Below are positions 1 through 5,131 of a DNA stretch of 5,131 nt, piece by piece. The notes beneath the pieces were generated by a model, which ran no database searches, was not told where the DNA came from, and saw nothing but the letters and a program-made list of their open reading frames with translations. The translations under genes and the position numbers were made by a program. Position 1 is the stretch's first letter. The number at the start of each line of letters is the position of its first letter. This stretch comes from Bacteroidota bacterium (GTDB lineage: Bacteria > Bacteroidota > Bacteroidia > UKL13-3): NCBI GenBank assembly GCA_947462865.1, contig CANHRW010000154.1, positions 1 to 5,131 on the forward strand. Direction: 5' to 3'.

Positions 1-747
1 GGATGCTATTGCGGTATTGATTCCGATGAGTTTCCCGTCTAAATCAACCAAGGCTCCCCCACTGTTACCTGGGTTGATTGCCGCATCTGTTTGAATAAAT
101 GACTCTATAGGAAATTGGTTATTAACGATATTGATATTTCGTCCTTTGGCGCTAACAATTCCGGCAGTAACTGTTGATGTTAAATTGAAAGGATTGCCAA
201 CTGCCAATACCCATTCTCCAATTTCAACTTGGTCTGAATTGCCCATGGTTAAATGTGGCAAATTGTTGGCCTGTATTTTTATCAATGCCAAATCAGTTGA
301 CGGGTCTGTACCTATTATTTTAGCCTGGTAAGAACGCTTGTTGTTATTGGTAATTACTTCTATTTGGTTGGCATCCTTAACCACATGTAAATTGGTCACA
401 ATGTACCCATCTGCTGTCAAAATTACCCCTGAACCTGAACTGGTGACAGGTCCTCTTTGACCAAAAAAATCAAAATTGTTCCAAAAATCAAAAAAGGGAT
501 CGTTATATCCCCTTTGTTGATTGCTCAAGGTTTTAATAAAAACCACACTTGGAGTTGCAATTTGTGATGCATTAACAAAATTGGCTTGAGCAATGGCCTG
601 CCCTTGGTATTTAATGGGTGCAGCAGCCGTCTGCATGTTAGTAGATTCTAATTGAGTGAATACTACAGGAGCATACAATTTGCCATAAACAAATGCTCCA
701 ATCAAACCTCCGGTAAAACCGAGTAAAATTGTCAGTCCTTTTTTCAT
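1..747 (-). CDS. HtrA/DegP-type periplasmic serine protease, N-terminal part (C-terminus beyond left edge)
   Basis: ATP-independent envelope protease/chaperone of the trypsin-like S1C family (DegP/DegQ/HtrA), expected to degrade or hold misfolded proteins outside the inner membrane. Reading back from the ATG at 747 gives 249 residues with no stop, open at the left edge. Residues 1-29 start with MKK and a Gly/Leu/Ile/Phe-rich stretch, so a signal peptide or membrane anchor. The catalytic triad is complete: His121 in VTNLHVVKDA, Asp152 in DPSTDLALIKI, and Ser229 in INPGNSGGAL. GEWVLAVGNPF (177-187) and TAGIVSAKGR (194-203) are also family-typical. Residues about 71-100 form a Phe/Gln/Asn-rich insertion before the core, where DegP-like proteins carry the LA loop. 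One or two PDZ domains would be expected in the missing part. An in-frame TAA at 760-762 makes 747 the only plausible start. The family is certain; DegP versus DegQ/DegS cannot be decided without the C-terminus. Confidence 0.95.
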   Translation of the reverse strand, partial: MKKGLTILLGFTGGLIGAFVYGKLYAPVVFTQLESTNMQTAAAPIKYQGQAIAQANFVNASQIATPSVVFIKTLSNQQRGYNDPFFDFWNNFDFFGQRGPVTSSGSGVILTADGYIVTNLHVVKDANQIEVITNNNKRSYQAKIIGTDPSTDLALIKIQANNLPHLTMGNSDQVEIGEWVLAVGNPFNLTSTVTAGIVSAKGRNINIVNNQFPIESFIQTDAAINPGNSGGALVDLDGKLIGINTAIAS

Positions 748-796
748 GTTGCGATGCGTTTAAAATTTAACTTTACCTTCCAAAAACAATGCCTAA

Positions 797-1906
797 TTAG
801 GGCGTAACATTAATTTTTAATTGTACATCAATTTCTGGCTGTTTAGGGTCATTGCTAATGATTTTAAATGACTTTTCGTCTGGACCGACAATGTTTTTCA
901 AATCCCATTTTACTTTAACGGTGGCCTTCTCTCCTTTTTTCAAAACCATTTTATCGATGGTTGGGTATATGCAATTGCAAGAACGGACTAAGCGTTTGAT
1001 GATTAAATCTCTCTTGCCTTTATTGACAACTTGAAAACTTCTTTCAGGATATTCAAAATAATGTACATCGCCAAAATCAATGGCACTTTTGTTTAAGAGC
1101 AAGGCTGGGGCTTTTTTTAAATCTGACTTGCTCAGTTTGCTAAAATCTTGAAAAACATCTGCATTGACATAGAATTTTTTTACAGGCAAGGTATCATCAT
1201 TGGTATATACCAAAATCTCTTGTTTGATTTGTCCATAATCAGCCGGCTTTACAGGATAAAAATTTACATACAATGTTAAATCTGTATATGGTACCAAACG
1301 ACTGGCATTTTTAGTTACCACAATGTTTGCAGGTGCTTCAATCTTTGAAATTTCTAATGTTTTAACACCTATATTAAAAATACCTATATAAGATGAATCA
1401 TAGCCAGTATCTGGAATTCTACCAAAATTAAGCACATTGGTATTGACAGCAACATTGCCATATTGGTATTTATACATTTCTCCAACATCATTGCTATTCG
1501 GGATAACGTAACCAGTTATTTTTAGCACACGACCTGAAGGGGCTGTATTGGTCACTAAAGTTATTTCCTTAGTAAAAGGACCCTGTCTTCCCAAAGGTTG
1601 AAAAACAGCCTTGATTACTCCTTTTGCACCTGGAGCAATTGGGTCGTGTGGCCATTGAGTGGATGTGCATCCACAACTTGTTTTGACATCTTCAATTACC
1701 AAAGGGATAGAACCGGTATTGGTAAATTCAAAATCGTGGCTCACATAGCCTCCTCTTTCGTTGATATTACCAAAATCCCAAACCATGGCAGGAAATACTA
1801 TTTGGGCAACTTTAGGTTTTTGTTCAGGTGTTTTGATACTTTTTTTCTGTGCCTGTAAAGTCAAACAGAAGCAAGTAAGGAGCATTAATAAATAACTTTT
1901 TTTCAT
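797..1906 (-). CDS. Secreted protein with three DUF1573/Ig-like repeats
   Basis: Exported protein of unknown function, 369 residues from the preferred start. Residues 1-20 (MKKSYLLMLL then TCFCLTLQAQ) form a clear signal peptide with likely cleavage after A19. The frame stays open to an ATG at 1939, but that start would put 11 residues (MTDCYFLMSPT) before the signal peptide, so 1906 is preferred; 1918 is a third option. The mature part is three beta-rich Ig-like (ASH/MSP-like) repeats at about 35-136, 151-255 and 267-368. Repeat 1 is classic DUF1573: WDFGNI, FTNTGSIPLVIEDV, SCGC (Cys78/Cys80) and PIAPGAKG. Repeat 3 has IDFGDV, VVNKGKRDLII, SCNC (Cys310/Cys312) and LKKGEKATV. Repeat 2 keeps LNFGRI and FNIGVKTLEI but lacks the Cys-x-Cys. 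DUF1573 proteins are abundant in Bacteroidota, with no firm biochemical role. The gene lies 73 bases after the amidase and 49 before the protease on the same strand; co-transcription with the protease is plausible. Confidence 0.88.
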   Translation of the reverse strand: MKKSYLLMLLTCFCLTLQAQKKSIKTPEQKPKVAQIVFPAMVWDFGNINERGGYVSHDFEFTNTGSIPLVIEDVKTSCGCTSTQWPHDPIAPGAKGVIKAVFQPLGRQGPFTKEITLVTNTAPSGRVLKITGYVIPNSNDVGEMYKYQYGNVAVNTNVLNFGRIPDTGYDSSYIGIFNIGVKTLEISKIEAPANIVVTKNASRLVPYTDLTLYVNFYPVKPADYGQIKQEILVYTNDDTLPVKKFYVNADVFQDFSKLSKSDLKKAPALLLNKSAIDFGDVHYFEYPERSFQVVNKGKRDLIIKRLVRSCNCIYPTIDKMVLKKGEKATVKVKWDLKNIVGPDEKSFKIISNDPKQPEIDVQLKINVTP

Positions 1907-1952
1907 TGTTGGTGACATTAGAAAATAACAATCAGTCAAGAAATTTGTTTGT

Positions 1953-1960
1953 CAAAAATA
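1953..1960 (-). promoter_or_regulatory. Possible Bacteroidota -7 promoter box before the DUF1573 gene
   Basis: The minus strand reads TATTTTTG, an exact match to the Bacteroidota sigma-ABfr -7 consensus TAnnTTTG, lying 46-53 bases upstream of the preferred ATG at 1906. The nearest upstream TTTG (1976-1973) is only 12 bases away, shorter than the roughly 19 expected for a -33 element, so this is at best half a promoter. In AT-rich DNA an eight-base match with two free positions can occur by chance. If real, it would give the DUF1573 and protease genes a promoter of their own in the 73-base gap, and would favour the 1906 start, because a start at 1939 would leave almost no leader. Confidence 0.25.
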
Positions 1961-1979
1961 AGCGCTAGAGCTCAAATTG

Positions 1980-2771
1980 TCATGAAATCTTCCACTCAAA
2001 AACATCAGCATCTAATGCTACAGGAAAACGTTGCCTGTATTGTTGAAGTGCATTCACTGAAAGCGTTCCAAAAAATAATCCAGGTGCTGAAGCTGCATCC
2101 AATAAACAATCACCTGTAGGTTCAATAACAGCTGAATTGCCAATATGGTTTATTTGGTTGGCATCCATCCCTAGCCTATTAACAGCGATTACATATGATT
2201 GGTTTTCAATGGCTCTGGCTCTAGTTAATAATTGCCACTGCATGTTTCTAACAGCAGGCCAATTGGCAACCAATACAATGGCATCGTAATCATAGTTGGG
2301 AGTTCTTCTCATCCAAACAGGAAAACGCAGGTCGTAACATACAAAACAGGCCAATTTCCAACCTTTCAATTCTACCAACAGCTGCTGATTGCCTTTTTGA
2401 TAATGGTTGTTTTCTTCACCCATTCTGAATAAATGTGCCTTGTCATAAAAATGGAACGATTCGTCGGGGCTGACCCATAAAAATCGGTTAAAAAAAGAAT
2501 TGTTTGATGCATACATCATGCTCCCACAAACAACAGCCTTGTGCCTTTTGGCCCAAATTTTCATTTGTTGAATGCAAGCAGCATTAGATTCCTCATTGGC
2601 GAATTCAAAAGGCTTCATAGAAAAACCCGTCGTAAACATTTCAGGCAAAACAATTAAGTCTACTGGTTTTGAAATGGATTGTAGCAGCCCATCAAAATGT
2701 TTGAGGTTGGCAGCCATATCTTCCCAAAACAATTCAGTTTGAACCAAACATATAGATAAATCTGACAGCAT
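1980..2771 (-). CDS. YafV-type omega-amidase (nitrilase superfamily)
   Basis: Cytosolic carbon-nitrogen hydrolase of 263 residues, predicted to hydrolyse 2-oxoglutaramate and/or 2-oxosuccinamate to the 2-oxo acid plus ammonia. The nitrilase triad is complete: Glu44 in VLPEMFTTGFSM, Lys111 in FYDKAHLFRMG, and Cys145 in CYDLRFPVW. A likely assisting Glu is at 119/120 (MGEENNHY). ANWPAVR (169-175), TRARAIENQSYV (183-194) and the closing FP..LDADVFEW (249-260) also follow the E. coli YafV pattern as I remember it. Length matches the family (about 255-265). The start fits: the first beta-strand (LSICLVQTELFW) begins at residue 5, leaving no room for a signal peptide. The ATG is 3 bases after the stop of the aminotransferase gene, so the two are almost certainly co-transcribed and translationally coupled; this pairing supports omega-amidase over other nitrilase-branch activities. 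The remaining doubt is substrate preference. Confidence 0.93.
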   Translation of the reverse strand: MLSDLSICLVQTELFWEDMAANLKHFDGLLQSISKPVDLIVLPEMFTTGFSMKPFEFANEESNAACIQQMKIWAKRHKAVVCGSMMYASNNSFFNRFLWVSPDESFHFYDKAHLFRMGEENNHYQKGNQQLLVELKGWKLACFVCYDLRFPVWMRRTPNYDYDAIVLVANWPAVRNMQWQLLTRARAIENQSYVIAVNRLGMDANQINHIGNSAVIEPTGDCLLDAASAPGLFFGTLSVNALQQYRQRFPVALDADVFEWKIS

Positions 2772-2774
2772 AGC

Positions 2775-3929
2775 CTAAAGCTTCATTAATTTCTCTGCGG
2801 CTTTTTCAAGCGTTTCATTGCTTTTCGCAAAACAAAACCGTAACACATTGTTATCTGTTTTCATTTTGTAAAAGACAGATGTTGGAATGGAGGCAATTTT
2901 ATAATCTTTGGTAAGTCTAACTGCAAAATCAAGGTCTCTTTCTAAAGTAATTTTGGCATAATTCAACAATTGAAAATAGGAGCCTTTGCATGGCAAAATT
3001 TTAAAATTAGAAGCCTTTACCAATTTCTGAAAATAATCTCTTTTTTCTTGGTAAAAAGCACTCAATTCTAAGTAATGTGAAGCATCATCTAAAAATTCTG
3101 CCATGGCATGTTGCATAGGTGTATTGGCACTGAATGCCATAAACTGATGTACTTTCCTGAATTCTTTTGTCAATGCCTCAGGCCCTAAAACATAGCCTAA
3201 TTTCCACCCAGTAGTGTGATATGTTTTCCCAAAAGATGAAACAATTAAGCTGCGCTCAGCCAATTTAGGGAAACGGGCTACACTCTGGTGTTGGTAGCCA
3301 TCAAATAAAATATGTTCATACACTTCATCACTGAGCACAACCACATCGGTATTGTCTAAGATTTTCTGAAGTTGTAGCATGTCTTCTGCTTCTAAAATAC
3401 TACCTGTAGGATTGTGCGGAGTATTGATGACAATCATGCGGGTTCTGAAATTGATTAATTTTTTAACTTCATTCCAGTCTACTTTGTAATCGGGGTATTT
3501 CATTTCATAAAACACCGGCCTTCCTCCGTTTAATTCTATGGCAGGCACATAACTATCATAACATGGCTCCAATACAACTACTTCATCTCCTTCCGAAACA
3601 ATCGCACTGATTGCGGCATACAATGCATGTGTACCTCCAGGAACAACAGTAATTTCTTTTTCAGGATGGTAAATGGCCCCATATAAACGTTCTGTTTTAA
3701 GGGCAATTTTTTCTCTCAAACTCATGAGCCCTGGCATAGGCGCATATTGATTAAAACCAGCCTTCATCGCTTTATTTACCAACTCTATTAACGCAGGATG
3801 ACAATTGAAATCAGGAAATCCCTGAGCAAGATTAATGGCTTGTTGTTCATTTGCCAAAGCACTCATCACTGAGAAAATGGTAGTTCCAACACCTGGTAGT
3901 TTACTTTTTATAGACCCTGAAAATTGCAT
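2775..3929 (-). CDS. YbdL-type PLP-dependent methionine/glutamine aminotransferase
   Basis: Class I/II fold-type I aminotransferase of 384 residues, the usual length. It should transfer the amino group between methionine, glutamine or aromatic amino acids and a 2-oxo acid (YbdL methionine aminotransferase / kynurenine-oxoglutarate transaminase / glutamine transaminase K group). The PLP lysine is Lys235 in SSFGKTYHTTGWK. Other cofactor and substrate residues seen are GGTHALYAA (98-106, phosphate side), Tyr124 in EPCYDSY, Asn173 in NTPHNPTGS, Asp201/Tyr204 in SDEVYEH, and Arg364 in RFCFAKS, which binds the substrate carboxylate. The N-terminus (SKLPGVGTTIF, then MSALA, then INLAQGFPDF) matches E. 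coli YbdL as remembered, which fixes the start at 3929. It is the first gene of its leftward group, facing the kinase gene across 191 bases, and runs into the omega-amidase with a 3-base gap. The predicted job is glutamine-dependent transamination, for example of 4-methylthio-2-oxobutyrate in methionine salvage; the in vivo substrate is inferred. Confidence 0.94.
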   Translation of the reverse strand: MQFSGSIKSKLPGVGTTIFSVMSALANEQQAINLAQGFPDFNCHPALIELVNKAMKAGFNQYAPMPGLMSLREKIALKTERLYGAIYHPEKEITVVPGGTHALYAAISAIVSEGDEVVVLEPCYDSYVPAIELNGGRPVFYEMKYPDYKVDWNEVKKLINFRTRMIVINTPHNPTGSILEAEDMLQLQKILDNTDVVVLSDEVYEHILFDGYQHQSVARFPKLAERSLIVSSFGKTYHTTGWKLGYVLGPEALTKEFRKVHQFMAFSANTPMQHAMAEFLDDASHYLELSAFYQEKRDYFQKLVKASNFKILPCKGSYFQLLNYAKITLERDLDFAVRLTKDYKIASIPTSVFYKMKTDNNVLRFCFAKSNETLEKAAEKLMKL

Positions 3930-3932
3930 AAT

Positions 3933-3940
3933 TTGTTCTG
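3933..3940 (-). repeat. Octamer CAGAACAA just before the aminotransferase start (copy 1)
   Basis: On the minus strand the bases before the aminotransferase ATG are CAGAACAA-ATT-ATG. The same octamer precedes the kinase ATG on the other strand (4112-4119), so the two copies form an inverted pair flanking the divergent intergenic region. It contains no Shine-Dalgarno match. It may be an A-rich start-region sequence or a shared regulator site, or a coincidence. Confidence 0.35.
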
Positions 3941-4111
3941 AAAGTACCCCAAGGTTAATAAATGCATTTGAATAGTTTTAAACACTTTATTAAACCTGCT
4001 GGTTATTTGGGTTTTAAAATCACAAAAAAACAGTTCACGCCTGGCAATCATTTAAAATAAGGAAACAATAGTTTGAAATGTGCTGCCTTTTAGGTAAAAT
4101 CGAATTCTAAA

Positions 4112-4119
4112 CAGAACAA
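4112..4119 (+). repeat. Octamer CAGAACAA just before the kinase start (copy 2)
   Basis: The plus strand reads CAGAACAA-T-ATG at the kinase start, identical over eight bases to the sequence before the oppositely oriented aminotransferase gene (3933-3940). The spacer to the ATG is 1 base here and 3 in the other copy. The role is unknown; at this distance it would sit within the ribosome footprint. Confidence 0.35.
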
Positions 4120-4120
4120 T

Positions 4121-4975
4121 ATGTATTTAATAGCAGATAGCGGATCAACTAAAACCGATTGGTGTTTAACTGATGCAAAGGGTACTCAAAACCAAATATA
4201 CCATACCATAGGCTATAACCCCTATTTTATAGATACAGAGGCCATATTCTATTCACTGTCTGAAAATCTATTAAAAAATTTAGACGCTTCATTGGTTACC
4301 AAAGTGTATTTTTATGGGGCCGGCTGTAGTACACCAGAAAAAAAAGACACTGTTAGAAAAGCCTTGTCGAGAAGTTTCCCAACTGCAGATGAAATTTTTG
4401 TAGGCCACGATTTACTTGCAACAGCCCGAGCCTTGTTAGGTAAACGAGAAGGATTTGCGGCAATTCTAGGCACCGGTTGCAATACTTGCATTTACGACGG
4501 CGATGATGTTTCAATGAACATTGATTCTTTGGGCTACTTACTGGGCGATGAAGGAAGCGGCAGTTATATTGGCAAAAAAATTGTTCGTGATTTTATGAGA
4601 GGCAGACTTGAACCTGAATTACAAGCACGTTTCAAAGAGCGTTTTCAAATTACAGACAACGAGCAAATTTTCCAGACACTTTATACCACTCAATTTCCAA
4701 ACAGATATTTGGCAAGTTTCTGCAAATTTGCCGATGAATACGTAAGTCATCCTTATATCAAAAACAAAGTAAGGGATGGCTTTAGAGACTTTTTTAAAAA
4801 CTTAGTAAGTAAATATCCAAACTACAAAGCATATGAGTTTAATTGTGTAGGTTCTGTTGGATTTGTTTTTAAAGATATTTTAGAAGAAGTGGCACTTAGT
4901 TTTGACATGAAAATAGGAAGGGTCATTAAATCTCCTTTAGAAGATTTGGTTAAATTTCATTTAGAAACGGTTTAA
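4121..4975 (+). CDS. BadF/BadG-family ATPase, probable N-acetylglucosamine (amino-sugar) kinase
   Basis: Cytosolic ASKHA-fold kinase of 284 residues, near the usual family size. Bacteroidota members are generally annotated as N-acetylglucosamine kinases, and the related clostridial MurK phosphorylates MurNAc and GlcNAc, so a role in amino-sugar or cell-wall recycling is likely but inferred. Landmarks: phosphate-1 loop ADSGSTKTDW (5-14), with Asp6 expected near the metal; GHDLLATARAL (95-105), with Asp97 the probable catalytic base; phosphate-2 loop LGTGCNTCIYDG (116-127); GYLLGDEGSGSYIGKK (138-153), the family signature; and a C-terminal adenosine-type motif NCVGSVGFVF (241-250). The second loop reads GTGCN, with Cys where Ser or Thr is more usual. 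The ATG at 4121 puts the first loop at residue 5, as expected. The gene is transcribed divergently from the aminotransferase, and its stop is 4 bases from the convergent stop of the gene on its right. Confidence 0.9.
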   Translation: MYLIADSGSTKTDWCLTDAKGTQNQIYHTIGYNPYFIDTEAIFYSLSENLLKNLDASLVTKVYFYGAGCSTPEKKDTVRKALSRSFPTADEIFVGHDLLATARALLGKREGFAAILGTGCNTCIYDGDDVSMNIDSLGYLLGDEGSGSYIGKKIVRDFMRGRLEPELQARFKERFQITDNEQIFQTLYTTQFPNRYLASFCKFADEYVSHPYIKNKVRDGFRDFFKNLVSKYPNYKAYEFNCVGSVGFVFKDILEEVALSFDMKIGRVIKSPLEDLVKFHLETV

Positions 4976-4979
4976 GATC

Positions 4980-5131
4980 TTATTGCTTAAGAAACAATGT
5001 AAAACTTTCATTGGATGCAATTACTTTGTATCCAAGCGAATCTTTTGTAGCAAAATTAAATTTATGTTCTAAATACATATCTGTACTGAGCGGATAGGTA
5101 TCTTGTGTTGAATTGAGCAGTAACAAATACA
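4980..5131 (-). CDS. Hypothetical protein, C-terminal end only (continues past right edge)
   Basis: Reading leftward from the right edge, an open frame of 49 codons ends in TAA at 4982-4980. The visible tail starts YLLLLNSTQDTYPLS, passes through TDMYLEHKFNFATKDSLG and ends with SNESFTLFLKQ. The mix of polar and alternating hydrophobic residues suggests a beta-rich end of a folded domain; I recognise no motif and assign no function. It is judged real because the frame stays open across the whole stretch in AT-rich DNA, the other two minus-strand frames contain stops, the composition is protein-like, and the plus strand has no competing frame. It converges on the kinase gene with only 4 bases between the stops. 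A longer window is needed to see its start and family. Confidence 0.6.
   Translation of the reverse strand, partial: YLLLLNSTQDTYPLSTDMYLEHKFNFATKDSLGYKVIASNESFTLFLKQ

Larger units (their letters stand above)
3930..4120. other. Divergent intergenic region between the aminotransferase and kinase genes
   Basis: This 191-base AT-rich stretch must hold the promoters for both the leftward aminotransferase group and the rightward kinase. I could not find a complete -33/-7 pair (TTTG about 19 bases before TAnnTTTG) on either strand. The closest candidate is TAGTTTG at 4069-4075 on the plus strand, one base short of the -7 consensus and 45 bases upstream of the kinase ATG, without a good partner. 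A short imperfect operator-like element, AACC-TGCT-GGTT, lies at 3993-4004. An octamer repeated before both starts is listed separately. I saw no small ORF, RNA gene or terminator here. Confidence 0.6.

Noticed and set aside
131..331. Open frame of 66 codons on the plus strand
   Set aside because: It lies antisense inside the serine protease gene, whose minus-strand frame holds the complete catalytic triad.
792..801. Perfect palindrome CCTAATTAGG across the stop of the DUF1573 gene
   Set aside because: Ten bases, mostly A/T, with no loop and no T-run; this is expected by chance in such a composition.
852..1034. Open frame of 60 codons on the plus strand
   Set aside because: It is the antisense shadow of the third Ig-like repeat of the DUF1573 gene, with no recognisable protein features.
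1598..1858. Open frame of 86 codons on the plus strand, rich in Cys, Phe and Trp
   Set aside because: It is antisense to the first DUF1573 repeat; its composition reflects the reverse complement of coding sequence.
1850..1906. Lipoprotein signal in the DUF1573 protein, because of cysteines in the leader (LLTCFC)
   Set aside because: The residue before the first Cys is Thr and before the second is Phe, not the Gly/Ala/Ser of a lipobox; the leader ends in a normal LQA-Q cleavage region.
1961..1976. Adjacent short palindromes (AGCGCT and GAGCTC) followed on the minus strand by a T-rich run, resembling a terminator after the amidase gene
   Set aside because: The possible stem has only about three continuous pairs or needs an impossibly small loop, so it is not a credible intrinsic terminator.
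2232..2432. Open frame of 66 codons on the plus strand
   Set aside because: It is antisense to the active-site region of the omega-amidase, which is clearly coding on the minus strand.
3993..4004. AACC-TGCT-GGTT inverted repeat as an operator
   Set aside because: Four-base arms are too short to claim a binding site without conservation data; it is mentioned only in the intergenic description.
1..5131. Mobile element, CRISPR array, tRNA/rRNA or defence cassette
   Set aside because: There are no transposase or integrase motifs, no regularly spaced direct repeats and no RNA-gene-like segments; nearly all of the window is explained by six genes with short gaps.

Overview
The window reads as an ordinary, AT-rich chromosomal segment from a member of the Bacteroidota. 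The evidence is the protein types (a DUF1573 secreted protein with a signal peptide ending in LQAQ, and a BadF-type kinase opening with ADSGSTKTDW), the lack of recognisable Shine-Dalgarno sequences before the starts, and A/T-rich start regions. It cannot be placed below phylum from this sequence.

Layout: four genes run leftward on the minus strand from about 3929 to the left edge. In transcription order they are a YbdL-type methionine/glutamine aminotransferase, a YafV-type omega-amidase only 3 bases downstream, a secreted protein with three Ig-like (DUF1573) repeats after a 73-base gap, and an HtrA/DegP-type serine protease after a 49-base gap, cut off by the left edge. A 191-base divergent intergenic region separates this group from a plus-strand BadF/BadG-type sugar kinase (4121-4975). 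A minus-strand gene of unknown function enters from the right edge and ends 4 bases from the kinase stop.

Function: the first two genes form a recognisable metabolic pair. A transaminase that can use glutamine yields 2-oxoglutaramate, and omega-amidase hydrolyses that to 2-oxoglutarate and ammonia, pulling the transamination forward (glutaminase II pathway, linked to methionine salvage). The next two genes are envelope proteins: a probable periplasmic or surface Ig-like protein and an envelope quality-control protease. The kinase probably phosphorylates N-acetylglucosamine or a related amino sugar, as in cell-wall sugar recycling.

I found no mobile element, CRISPR array, tRNA, rRNA, riboswitch or convincing terminator, and no sign of a novel multi-gene system. 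The items most worth a second look are the transaminase/omega-amidase pair, the uneven distribution of Cys-x-Cys motifs across the DUF1573 repeats, and an identical octamer just before both divergent start codons.
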